Origin: Chitinispirillaceae bacterium
GTDB taxonomy: Bacteria; Fibrobacterota; Chitinivibrionia; Chitinivibrionales; Chitinispirillaceae
Length of the DNA: 38,201 nucleotides
NCBI GenBank assembly: GCA_016929595.1
Contig: JAFGIN010000069.1
Location: 1-38,201 of the forward strand
Direction: 5' to 3'
The notes beneath the pieces were generated by a model. That model was not told the DNA's origin. It saw nothing but the letters and a program-made list of their open reading frames with translations, and ran no database searches. The translations under genes and the position numbers were made by a program. Below, in pieces: positions 25,506 through 34,648 of the stretch (positions within the stretch are counted from its first letter, which is position 1; each line of letters starts with the position of its first letter).

Positions 25506-28500
25506 TTATCGACGTGAACCGGGAAGTGTGTCTGATGGCGCACTTTCTCCTGCTGCGTTCCTTGAAGTAACATAATACCAGTATTTATCAGGAAATGTTT
25601 TTGACACGTAATCATAATACGAAGTGCTGGTTATACTGTCAATTACAGCGAATGGTCCGGCCTCATTCTCTGATCTATAAATTTTATACGAATAGCCCGA
25701 AAGTGTGCCGGAAGGCATAGACCAGTACATGTAAATGTACGAAGAACTATTGTTATTCACTTGAAATGATTCAGGTATCGGTGGTACCGAAGTTGGGGAA
25801 CGATACCCCCTTACATATCCACTACTCAGAGAACTCTCCTGGCCAAATGAACCGACAGATTTACACTTGTAATAATACATAGAATCTGACGGTACAGTAT
25901 CTATAAAGAAAGTGTCGGCAACCGATCCGACCAGTACCGAATTTGTGAAATCTGTGGATCTGCTCCTGTACAATTTATAGGATTTCGCATCACTTACCTT
26001 TCTCCAGTTTACAGATATTACCCCGACAGATCCAGTGCTTGCTGATCCCATTACCGGTAATGCGGGGCTTGACAGTCGGCCACTTAAATAACTACTCAGT
26101 TCACTTTCTCCTTTATTGACCGAAGATATTTTGTAATAATAAATATCTGGTGAAGTAACTGAATCAACATAAGAATAAGCTACCGTAGAATCAAGAATTG
26201 TAAATGGCCCTCCAGATGAAATCGCACGATAGATTTTGTAATAAACCCCGCTTACAGTACTGCCACTCCAGCTTAAATGAAGGTAATTTATATACGCTGT
26301 GATCCTTATTGAGCTTGGAAAGGCCAGCCCCCGACCACTTACCGATTCTGTACTGTAAGAGCTCGCCATCCCATTGACAGTTAGTTGTCGCACAAAGTAA
26401 AAATAGGCTAGACCTGCTGAAACAGTAGTGTCAAAAAACGATGTGTCGCTAACGGTGTCGAGTACCGTTTTACTACCACTGAAATATGATGCCCGGCTCA
26501 CTACATATGATGTTGCACCGCTGCTCTTTTTCCATGTAAATAAAATTCCTTTTGGATAGATATCATAGGACGCACTCACTGCTACCGGAGCAGAAGGTGA
26601 AGCTGCATATCCAATTGCATAACTGGAACGCGGTCCCTCACCCACACTGTTGAGAGCACTGACTTTGTAATAGTAATTTCGGGTTAAGGAAACACTATCG
26701 TTAAAATAAAATACCTCTACAGTATCCAGAGGTTCATATAAACCTAATGATGATGTCGATCGGTAAACAATATATGAAGTTGGAGTCGAACCGGATGAAT
26801 TCGGTGTCCAGGAAACACGGATGTACCCTTGATATGTAGTTGAAGCAGAGACGGTTGGTGCAAGTGGTTTTACAATTACGGAAACCTTGACTACCGGACT
26901 TCCGGTAGTAATAAATGAACCGGATGAAAAATTTGCGCGAACCTGATAGTAATAATTTCCGGAACGGGTTAACGAAATATCCTTGAAATTGGTATCTGAG
27001 GTAGTAGCTATGCTGCTCACAATAGAATCGGCGCGCTCTGAACGGTATATCGTGTAGTATGATGCAGAACTTACTTTCGGCCACCAGAGTTTCACCGTGC
27101 TGTCTGAAAAATTACCATTCAAAGCAGCAGGACCCGGTAAAAAATTTACTGTCAATAACAGTCCAGATTTACTTTCCCCGGAATCACTGGATGAAGTTAC
27201 CCGGTAATAATAGGTGCCACTGGTCGTAAAAACCGAATCTGACATAAAACGTTCCTGCGTCGAACCAATCAGTGAGAAGTTACTCTGTCCACCGTATGAG
27301 CGGTAAACTTTGTACAGCTTCGCTTTACGAACAGAACTCCAGGTAACCATCGCTCTGTCGTTCTGATTGTATATGGTTCCGCTTGATGGGGGTAGAAGTA
27401 TGGATCCCTTGACAGTTGTACTTCGCATTCCGATTCTCGTCTTGAGACCGGCGCAAACCTGATAATAAGCACTGGTTACATTACCAGGAAGAAGAGTATC
27501 AATATACACAGGATTTGTTACCGTATCTATCGGGGTGAGTCCAGTGGATGACAATGAACGATATACGATATAGTATTGCGCTTGTGCAACACTGTCCCAT
27601 CTGACATAAACCTTAGACGGATGATTATCGATTGCATATACATTCTGAGGACTTCCAAACGTTTGAACAAATCCCATTGTATAATCAGACTGTTTCCCGA
27701 CCTTCATAGAGTCCCCAATGACTGCAGCAACCCGGTAATAGTAGTAATTATCTGTAGTTATTGTAGAGTCATTATAGGTGTTTGTATCAACAGTAGCGAT
27801 TTGAAGGTATGGACCGGTTGCGGTAACAGCGCGATATATTACATATTTACTGCTTCCCTGAAACTCCCGCCATTGCAGCATAATATGCGAAATATAGGAT
27901 CCAAGTGATGCAGTTAGATTGGAGGGTGCGTTATCAGCCATTGTCCATCCATTAACAGCGGGAGAAAATTCACTTTCAATCCTGCCAATCCGGCAGCTCA
28001 CCCTGTAATAACAACTGCTGTCCATTCCGACAACATCATTGAACACTGTTGCAGCTGTAGAGCAGGCACGTGTATACGAACCTTTTTCTGTTGCTGATTT
28101 GTATAGAAAATAGCTATTTGCAGTGGGAACAGAATCCCATGTAACAGTTATTTCAGAAAGACTCGTGCCCTGTGAAGCAGCCAGATTACCCGGAATAGCG
28201 ATCGATTTCAGTGTCCCTGATGCATAAGCGCTCTTGAGCGATTCGACCCCGTTGGAATCCACTGCTGACACTTTATAATAATTTACAATTCTTGTAACCA
28301 GTGAATCGGTAAAAAAGTTATCAGAACCCGACACTGTGGCAACACGTTCATACGGCCCCTCAGAGAATACAGCCTTGTAGATGTTATATGCTGCAGCATT
28401 CCTGACAAGAGACCAGAATACCATAACTCTGTCGTTGATAACCCCGATTGTCGCGGTCACATCACCCGGCACACCAATACTGTCAATAATCCACCCTTTA

Positions 28501-29450
28501 ACAGTAGCCCCCGCCCCCCCGGTGTACCCGCTGTCATTAATCGATGCAATCCGATAATAAAGAGCGCCCTTACTGACATTACTATCTTTAAACACTGTAT
28601 CCGTAATGACACCGATGCTTGTAAACAATCCTTCAGGTGCAGCTGATCGATATACTCTATATGAACTGGCTTCCACTACAGGTGTCCAGTTTAAAAGAAC
28701 GTAATCCGGATAGACACCCTTTGATGCAAAACATGTATCGGGAGGTGAGATCGAAGTAATTTTACGCAATTCCAAAATTGAATCGCTGTATGCAACACCG
28801 TATTGATTAACAGATCCAACACGGTAACGGTGTGTATTGTAATCGGAAAGAATATCGGTACAGACAGTACTCTCCCGCAATAAGACAAGCTTCTCCCCCT
28901 CTGCTGTTGTTCTTTGAATACTGTATTCCTGCGCAGTTGCAACTGCATCCCATTGCAGCATCGCCCCCTGTAACGTACCTTCACCCCGAATTCCTGATGG
29001 CGGCAGAGGAGGAATTCCCGCAGGTGTTGTATCTGTAAAAGATTCGGAATTACTCTCTCCATTGCGGAAATAGCCAGTAAACTTGAAAATACAGGGTCGA
29101 TTAACTTCAAACCCGTCTAAAGTAAATACAGATTTTCCACTGATGTTGATCTGTTGAAGCGAATCTGCATCAAGGCCATAATTAAGAGTGATATATTCAT
29201 ACGTTTGCATCAATGAGCACTGAAGCGATCCGGTAGTATCCCGGAAAGAAAAATTGCTCCACTTTTGTGAAACTGCAACATATGATGTTTTAGGAGATGA
29301 CAGATCGTCTGGCTTCTCTATCAGCGGATCAAGCGGATTCATTCGCCCCTTGACATCACCATCCCGCATCGTACAATGAAAAACCAGCAATATTGCAGGC
29401 AAACTATAGAAAAAGATCCTGACAAATGTTTTTGTGTTAAATGATTTCAT
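25506..29450 (-). CDS. Giant lipoprotein made of thirteen FN3 repeats
   Basis: The product is 1314 aa. The signal ends LLVFHC with lipid on Cys26. A short region at 35-135 precedes thirteen FN3 domains of about 85-95 residues covering the rest of the chain. Each has a conserved tryptophan strand (such as VRWDSV, VTWSSV, LHLSWSG), a KVYRS-like strand and a YYYKVSA-like strand. The protein ends directly after the last FN3 domain (SDTLPGSRR) with no sorting tail. It would form a long stalk on the cell surface. GAGGG lies shortly before the ATG. It follows the CsgG/LpoB-like gene by 164 bases on the same strand and precedes a second lipoprotein by 12 bases. FN3 arrays of this kind are common in polymer-degrading bacteria. 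No enzyme domain is present. Confidence 0.88.
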   Translation of the reverse strand: MKSFNTKTFVRIFFYSLPAILLVFHCTMRDGDVKGRMNPLDPLIEKPDDLSSPKTSYVAVSQKWSNFSFRDTTGSLQCSLMQTYEYITLNYGLDADSLQQINISGKSVFTLDGFEVNRPCIFKFTGYFRNGESNSESFTDTTPAGIPPLPPSGIRGEGTLQGAMLQWDAVATAQEYSIQRTTAEGEKLVLLRESTVCTDILSDYNTHRYRVGSVNQYGVAYSDSILELRKITSISPPDTCFASKGVYPDYVLLNWTPVVEASSYRVYRSAAPEGLFTSIGVITDTVFKDSNVSKGALYYRIASINDSGYTGGAGATVKGWIIDSIGVPGDVTATIGVINDRVMVFWSLVRNAAAYNIYKAVFSEGPYERVATVSGSDNFFTDSLVTRIVNYYKVSAVDSNGVESLKSAYASGTLKSIAIPGNLAASQGTSLSEITVTWDSVPTANSYFLYKSATEKGSYTRACSTAATVFNDVVGMDSSCYYRVSCRIGRIESEFSPAVNGWTMADNAPSNLTASLGSYISHIMLQWREFQGSSKYVIYRAVTATGPYLQIATVDTNTYNDSTITTDNYYYYRVAAVIGDSMKVGKQSDYTMGFVQTFGSPQNVYAIDNHPSKVYVRWDSVAQAQYYIVYRSLSSTGLTPIDTVTNPVYIDTLLPGNVTSAYYQVCAGLKTRIGMRSTTVKGSILLPPSSGTIYNQNDRAMVTWSSVRKAKLYKVYRSYGGQSNFSLIGSTQERFMSDSVFTTSGTYYYRVTSSSDSGESKSGLLLTVNFLPGPAALNGNFSDSTVKLWWPKVSSASYYTIYRSERADSIVSSIATTSDTNFKDISLTRSGNYYYQVRANFSSGSFITTGSPVVKVSVIVKPLAPTVSASTTYQGYIRVSWTPNSSGSTPTSYIVYRSTSSLGLYEPLDTVEVFYFNDSVSLTRNYYYKVSALNSVGEGPRSSYAIGYAASPSAPVAVSASYDIYPKGILFTWKKSSGATSYVVSRASYFSGSKTVLDTVSDTSFFDTTVSAGLAYFYFVRQLTVNGMASSYSTESVSGRGLAFPSSIRITAYINYLHLSWSGSTVSGVYYKIYRAISSGGPFTILDSTVAYSYVDSVTSPDIYYYKISSVNKGESELSSYLSGRLSSPALPVMGSASTGSVGVISVNWRKVSDAKSYKLYRSRSTDFTNSVLVGSVADTFFIDTVPSDSMYYYKCKSVGSFGQESSLSSGYVRGYRSPTSVPPIPESFQVNNNSSSYIYMYWSMPSGTLSGYSYKIYRSENEAGPFAVIDSITSTSYYDYVSKTFPDKYWYYVTSRNAAGESAPSDTLPGSRR

Positions 29451-29614
29451 ACATCCCTCTGTGTACCGCCATTCCCCACCGTTACGGTTTCATTTTCTAA
29501 CAGATTAGTTTAAAAAATAGAATTAATTGCCGTTTTGTCTTTAACCAGAATCGGACAGCTCCTTTGCGCGCGCTATACGTGATCTCATCGTCAAAAAAAA
29601 CGCACAAATCAGGT

Positions 29615-30967
29615 TTAAAACTTAATCGAGATTCCGCAGGCTGCAAGACCGAGACCACTGAGAACATACAATAAATTCCGCTGCTGCATTTTTTTGTCGG
29701 TCTTTTCTGTCTTGTTGATGTATTGCTGATAAGCAACCCCGGTTTGTTCTGCACTGGCATTCATATAGTTTTTGAATAATACTTTCTCATCTTTGAGATT
29801 CTCTTTTACTTTACTATTAGTTACAATTCCCCCGGTAATCCCGCAAAGCGCTGCCACTCCAAACCCGGTTATACGTATTCTTTTGGAAATTTTAGTTCTG
29901 TTATCTTTTTTTAATGCCCCCGTTGGTACTGAAGGACCTTCTGCCTGAAAAGCGAGAGGTGATGATTGTTCATTCTCAGAACCTGTATCTACAGATGTTT
30001 CCGCAACTGCAGTTGCCTGCGCAACTGAATCAGCTGATTCAAGAGTATCTGCATCTGCCAATTCAACGACTTCAACGTCACTTGATGATACTGCAATGGA
30101 AGAATCCTGCTGTACTGGCTCAAGTGTTTCACTTTCGACCTGCATAGTTACATCATCAGTGGCTGGAACCTCCTGTACCAGACTCCCTGATTGTCCAACA
30201 CGTTCCACAGCAGGAGATTGCACACTCTGCTCAAGAGGCTCAACAGGCTGTGGCTGCTGAGCCTCTGGAAGATCCTGTGCCCAACTGTCAGGAAGACTAT
30301 TTACAGCATCAGTACCGGCTGTATCAGCAGTTTCCGGACTTCCCTGTGAATCTGACACTTCCGGCTGATCACCTGAGCTGACAGCAGATGCTGTAGTGCC
30401 AGAAGAAGAGTTCTGTATAGTCTGACCTGAAACTCCGCCTTTTGCTTCCGACTTTTTGGCATCACTCAATATTCGATCTGTAAACTCACGTATCTCCGCT
30501 GCCGATTCCTGCAAATTTTTATTAAAAGAGTCCATCTGTACAGAAATCAATGCATTTGCGGGAACATCAACAATATGCAGCTCTACAACAAGTTCTGAAG
30601 ATGAGTCGGAATAGAGCGTTCCATGCATAACATACCGGGTACCCACCTGCTTTACCAGTTCAGTCATGCATGCTGAAGTAGTGCATGCTTCAAGAGAGCC
30701 AAATCGTGAATCCAGTATAATACTTCTCAGATATCGGGTGCTTACAGCATTATGCCCTCGCATTCTGATCACGTTTATAACTTCATCCATGAACTGCTCG
30801 CACGTTGCATCCAGTTGCTGTGTTGAACGCAACGGCAAAAACACAAAAGACAGTGGAGCAGTATCCCGCGATCTCTCCTGAGCTATCAACGACAATCCCG
30901 TAGTAGTTAAACCAAAAACTGCGGCAGCTACAAACATTCTTCTGAAATAATATAATGGTGTTCTCAT
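29615..30967 (-). CDS. CsgG/LpoB-like secreted protein with long acidic linker
   Basis: The product is 450 aa from ATG 30967. A signal peptide (1-29, ending GLSLIAQ) is followed by a CsgG/LpoB-type domain (about 37-165: SFVFLPLRSTQQ, EQFMDEVINVIRMRG, CTTSACMTELVKQVGTRYVM, VELHIVDVPANALIS). A Ser/Glu/Gln/Ala-rich linker (about 175-360) leads to a basic patch (KKDNRTKISKRIR) and two hydrophobic stretches at the C-terminus. The layout matches the 217-aa protein at 15102-15755, including the Cys-x4-Cys segment, but with a long linker inserted before the membrane part. It sits first in the FN3 lipoprotein operon. Starts at 30982 and farther upstream lack a ribosome binding site; the one chosen has only GAAGAG. 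Function is unknown, and a role in assembling or anchoring the downstream lipoproteins is inference. Confidence 0.75.
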   Translation of the reverse strand: MRTPLYYFRRMFVAAAVFGLTTTGLSLIAQERSRDTAPLSFVFLPLRSTQQLDATCEQFMDEVINVIRMRGHNAVSTRYLRSIILDSRFGSLEACTTSACMTELVKQVGTRYVMHGTLYSDSSSELVVELHIVDVPANALISVQMDSFNKNLQESAAEIREFTDRILSDAKKSEAKGGVSGQTIQNSSSGTTASAVSSGDQPEVSDSQGSPETADTAGTDAVNSLPDSWAQDLPEAQQPQPVEPLEQSVQSPAVERVGQSGSLVQEVPATDDVTMQVESETLEPVQQDSSIAVSSSDVEVVELADADTLESADSVAQATAVAETSVDTGSENEQSSPLAFQAEGPSVPTGALKKDNRTKISKRIRITGFGVAALCGITGGIVTNSKVKENLKDEKVLFKNYMNASAEQTGVAYQQYINKTEKTDKKMQQRNLLYVLSGLGLAACGISIKF

Positions 30968-31449
30968 GATATGTCTCTTCATGACTGATAATTTATGGCG
31001 CTTTGCATTTAAACGCTCAAATTGCATATACAAGTTATATGAGCCCGGCATTTCTACATTTGTATAATAATACATTACATAGGTAGTGCGCAAAAATATT
31101 TGATATGATTCGTAAAAATTTGTATTCACCAGAAAACTTGTGCTTTAAGCCAAACCCACAATTTCTTGACATGTCTCGCTTCAATCCATTTACTTACAGG
31201 CTCAGAACATCTCGACCACGTCACCTCTGTTCTATGTCTTGAACCTCTATAGAATTGTCTTATTTTTTAATAAATTAGCGAATGCAATTCAATCTTGAGT
31301 TTACTCTGAAAAGCCATTTTGGCAAAAAAATGAAACATTATCCAGTATTTTTCAGTTCTTTTAAATTTTCGGCATATAAAACATAAAAGCACGTCCCAAC
31401 CGTGTTCGGGTTTGTTCGTGCTCAGAACCTTCTCGATAAGGTATTCACC
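30968..31449. other. Upstream region of the second CsgG/LpoB-like operon
   Basis: No gene is supported. On the minus strand TTGCGC (31088-31093) and TATTAT (31064-31069), 18 bases apart, form a weak promoter candidate that would start transcription about 90 bases before the ATG at 30967. The rest is AT-rich with no recognised structure. Its far end may be decayed transposase sequence. Confidence 0.3.
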
Positions 31450-31939
31450 AGTATTTAGATAATGGTTGAGAAGCCGGTTGTGAAAGTTGAAAAATGTTGC
31501 TGGCCAAAAGGAGTATCTTCAATGTTGTGAAAACGTATCAAAAATTCTGTATGATCTTTAAATATACTGAAAATGCGGTCTTTTGCTAAAACTTTTTCTT
31601 TAAAAACATATTTCCGTTTTGATTACTCAACCACAATCTCTATTTTCTGAAGTAATTCTCTAAACTTTTCATAATCCCAGCTACATTATAAGCGCAATGT
31701 TCTTAGTACAAATATCTTCCATAAATCCATGCCACTACGACCGTTGTTAGGATCAATATTTTTGGGAATCATATTCAGAAGAATTCTGAAGATTTTGTGC
31801 CGAATTTTCTTTATCTGCGTACAAATGCTTGCAAACCGCGAAGTAGTTGCGGAATCTCATCCCGGTTATCTAATTCAATAATAACATCGGCAATGTCGAT
31901 TTGTCCCATCTGCATCTGCTCAGGAATTATTTTTCTCAT
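31450..31939 (-). pseudogene. Decayed ISNCY-family transposase remnant
   Basis: Starting at ATG 31939 the minus strand reads MRKIIPEQMQMGQIDIADVI, then DNRDEIPQLLRGLQ, typical of an ISNCY transposase N-terminus. A stop at 31811-31813 interrupts it. The next frame continues with KIFRILLNMIPKNIDPNNG, then RSGMDLWKIFVLRTLRL, a stop, SWDYEKFRELLQ and another stop near 31623. A third piece (31459-31580) reads KDRIFSIFKDHTEFLI, resembling the FSIFEPHTE region near the catalytic core. The usual middle (about 200 residues) is missing. The element is dead through stops, frameshift and deletion. Its terminal repeats were not identified. Confidence 0.8.
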
Positions 31940-32109
31940 ATTTTCTGTCCGGCGAAGTTTATTTCTTTTTGGTAGTGTGTTTTGTTATTTTACACGATTA
32001 AAACACTTTGTGCAATTAATAAACAAGTCTTTCTCGGACTTTTTTGCATTTTAGCACTGATTTTATTGGATAAAACCACATTTCGGTCAGACTATAATTA
32101 GAAATGAAC
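31940..32109. other. Gap between the transposase remnant and the GT2 gene
   Basis: This is 170 AT-rich bases. It presumably includes the upstream end of the eroded insertion sequence and the end of the GT2 transcript. No clear terminator or inverted repeat is visible. Confidence 0.3.
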
Positions 32110-32856
32110 TCACTCTTCAAAATGAATTTTTATCTTTTTAACCTTTTTAATATATAAACAAGATAAAAAACCTTCAGTTAACCTCCCTCTCACAAGACCA
32201 AATTTTGAATCTCCTTGAGTTCTCTCATAATGTCTAATTGGTACTTCTACAATTCTTAAACCATGTATCTTTGCGATAGAAGGATAAAAACAATGAGCTG
32301 TACCATGTAAGAAAGGAGTATGTTTCGCAATCTCTTGTTCTAAACTTTTCGAAAATATACGCATTGCACAACCTGCATCATTATAGTAATCCATAGTAAT
32401 AAGCTTTCTAAAAACATTAGCTATCCAGGATACAGTTCTTTTCCTCAATGTGTCTTTTCTTCCTGTTCTAAAACCGCATACCATATTTGCATTATTATAC
32501 GATGCATATAATCGTGGAATATCATTTGGATCATTTTGACAATCTCCATCCATAGTAATAATGATATTACTATTTGCATATTTAATTCCCATCAGCAAGG
32601 CTTCATCTTTTCCTGTTTTACTAGAAAGATTTAACAATGCTATCTCGCATTTTCCAGTACGGTTTTCTTGTATTATTTTTTTTGCAATTTCAACAGTGTT
32701 ATCGGTTGAATGATCATTAATAAGGATAATTTCTGAACTACTATAATTTTTAACAAGGACATTATGCAATTTTCTTAGTAGCTCAGGAATATTTTCAGCT
32801 TCATTTTTTAAAGGAATTACCACAGAACAATACGGAATCATTACTAATTCATTCAC
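32110..32856 (-). CDS. GT2 glycosyltransferase, dolichyl-phosphate-mannose-synthase-like
   Basis: The product is 248 aa. The N-terminus SVVIPLKNEAENIPELLRKL, the acidic ILINDHSTDNT and the metal-binding DGDCQNDP are the classical GT2 (GT-A fold) motifs. VPIRHYERTQGDSKFGL near the end matches the DPM1/polyprenyl-phosphate sugar transferase group. There are no C-terminal membrane helices, so it is a soluble or peripheral enzyme. It probably moves a sugar from a nucleotide to a polyprenyl phosphate. The start is GTG 32856, 5 bases after AGGA; it overlaps the GH2 gene by 8 bases, so translation is coupled. An ATG five codons later lacks a ribosome binding site. The codons are AT-richer than in genes left of 31 kb. 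Confidence 0.88.
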   Translation of the reverse strand: MNELVMIPYCSVVIPLKNEAENIPELLRKLHNVLVKNYSSSEIILINDHSTDNTVEIAKKIIQENRTGKCEIALLNLSSKTGKDEALLMGIKYANSNIIITMDGDCQNDPNDIPRLYASYNNANMVCGFRTGRKDTLRKRTVSWIANVFRKLITMDYYNDAGCAMRIFSKSLEQEIAKHTPFLHGTAHCFYPSIAKIHGLRIVEVPIRHYERTQGDSKFGLVRGRLTEGFLSCLYIKKVKKIKIHFEE

Positions 32857-34636
32857 ATTTTTCCTGTCCAGCTATTTTCTTTAATATTTTCTGAACTTCT
32901 GCGAAAGCGAGCTTTCGGTTTCTATCTTCACTGAAAATACCCATAGTGTTCAAGCCTGGAAGTACAGTTTGTGTTTTTTCTCTTATCCTGCTTTCCATAA
33001 AGTCATTAAAACACCATATTGTAAACCCTCTGCATATATTCTGGTACTTTAAAATTTCATCTACATGGGAAGTAAGATAAAGCGCCTGGTGATCCTCACT
33101 GAAGTCTTTTTTAAAAATGCATTGCAGACTGCCACCTAATTGTGCTTTCTTATTATAATAGCCATAATTTGCTGCTGCTCCAAATTCAGAAATAATAATT
33201 GGCTTTTCCGGCCATTGCTCATGAATACCCTTTAACATTGGCCCTATGAGTTCGATTGATCCAATAAACCAGCCGAAATATTCATTTACAGAAATTACAT
33301 CTACAAAGGTATATGCCTTATCAAACTGGTAGAAATAGCTACAGTATGTCACCAACCTGGAACTATCTATTTTTTTGATTTTCCCAGTAACTTCTTTTAC
33401 GTACTCTCCGATGCTTTTTTTATAACTTTTAAATTCATTTCCAATAGACCAGAGTGCTATTGATACATAATTGCCGTGGTCACTAATAAGATTCTCAACA
33501 TAATCAGAAGCAGCTTTTATCCCAGTTTTACTACATAAAAAATCTGCATCCGTTTTCCAGGCTGGAATTTCATCCATCACAAGCAGCCCTAAGCTGTCAC
33601 AAAATTCATAAATTTTTTTTCTTTGTGGGAAATGGGCGATCCTTAAAAAATTAAAGCCCATTTTTTTTATTTGTACTAAATCCCAAAGACATGCAGAATC
33701 TGAAAGGAATGGTTTGTTATGTGTCGCAACATCATGTCGACCTATACCTTTCAGATAAATACACTCATTATTAAGATACAGCAAACCATTTTCACATCTG
33801 AATTGAGCAAACCCTCTTTTAATACTGAAAACTTTCCCTCTTTTGTTATTCTTTATTGGAATAAAATCCAGTCTGTATAAAACAGGGTTTTCAGGGGACC
33901 ACTCCTGCGCATTCACTCTACAACTGAACTGTTCTCCTCTCGCGACATAAGTGGTTATTACCCTGTTTTCATTAAGATCGTTCACTAAAAACAAAATACT
34001 ATCGAAACCATTTACAGTTATTAAATCTGCAGCAAAATCAAAAGTTCCACTTTCAACAAAAATTGTTCTCGTCAAAACATTTTCAATTGTAGAGCCACTG
34101 TCAATTTCAAGACTTACATTCCTGGCAATGCCGCCATATAACCACCAGCCATTACAGTTTACATCGGGTATATCATTTTCTTTTATTGTATTATCGATTC
34201 TGACAGCAATTATGTTCTTACCTTTCCGCAAGAACGAATTAATTTTGAATTTAAAAGGTAGATAGGGCTGGTTACTTTTTCCTACATAGTTTCCATTCAC
34301 AAAAACAGATGCCCTTAAGCAAACACCCTCAAATAGTAAATTATATGAACAAATTTTGTCATATTTCAAGTCCTCGATTTCATGTACATACCAACCATAT
34401 CCAGCCCATTGATCAGTATGTGAAACAAAATTATTATATGTATGAGGAATCTGTACTATTTGCCAGTTTCTATTCTTAAGAAATTCACCAGTTACCGAAA
34501 ACGAACTATCGGTTCCGGTATATTTAAAATTCCAGTTTTGAAGTAGTTCTGCAAATGCAGGATTTGTGGTGAAATATACAAAAATAAAAAGTAGTTTTAA
34601 TGTATATACCGGGAAGGGAAATTGAATCATCTGCAT
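32849..34636 (-). CDS. Secreted GH2-family glycoside hydrolase
   Basis: The product is 595 aa with a signal peptide (1-29, ending NPAFA). The three GH2 parts are visible: the sugar-binding jelly roll (residues 30-180, IPHTYNNF, GYGWYVHEI), an Ig-like domain (about 185-285) and the TIM barrel (GIGRHDVATHNK at about 297). Catalytic residues are acid/base E401 in LWSIGNEF and nucleophile E484 in PIIISEFGA. WCFNDFMESR near the end fits beta-glucuronidase or beta-galactosidase-like members; substrate specificity is uncertain. No ribosome binding site precedes the ATG at 34636, but only 12 bases separate it from the previous gene, so it may be translated by coupling. Its end overlaps the GT2 start by 8 bases. 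Confidence 0.9.
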   Translation of the reverse strand: MQMIQFPFPVYTLKLLFIFVYFTTNPAFAELLQNWNFKYTGTDSSFSVTGEFLKNRNWQIVQIPHTYNNFVSHTDQWAGYGWYVHEIEDLKYDKICSYNLLFEGVCLRASVFVNGNYVGKSNQPYLPFKFKINSFLRKGKNIIAVRIDNTIKENDIPDVNCNGWWLYGGIARNVSLEIDSGSTIENVLTRTIFVESGTFDFAADLITVNGFDSILFLVNDLNENRVITTYVARGEQFSCRVNAQEWSPENPVLYRLDFIPIKNNKRGKVFSIKRGFAQFRCENGLLYLNNECIYLKGIGRHDVATHNKPFLSDSACLWDLVQIKKMGFNFLRIAHFPQRKKIYEFCDSLGLLVMDEIPAWKTDADFLCSKTGIKAASDYVENLISDHGNYVSIALWSIGNEFKSYKKSIGEYVKEVTGKIKKIDSSRLVTYCSYFYQFDKAYTFVDVISVNEYFGWFIGSIELIGPMLKGIHEQWPEKPIIISEFGAAANYGYYNKKAQLGGSLQCIFKKDFSEDHQALYLTSHVDEILKYQNICRGFTIWCFNDFMESRIREKTQTVLPGLNTMGIFSEDRNRKLAFAEVQKILKKIAGQEKCE

Positions 34637-34648
34637 GACTGTTTTATT

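Noticed and set aside
25506-29450. Long opposing and shifted frames inside the FN3 gene
   Set aside because: They are by-products of the repetitive composition. Domain structure, start site and operon position all support the minus-strand frame.
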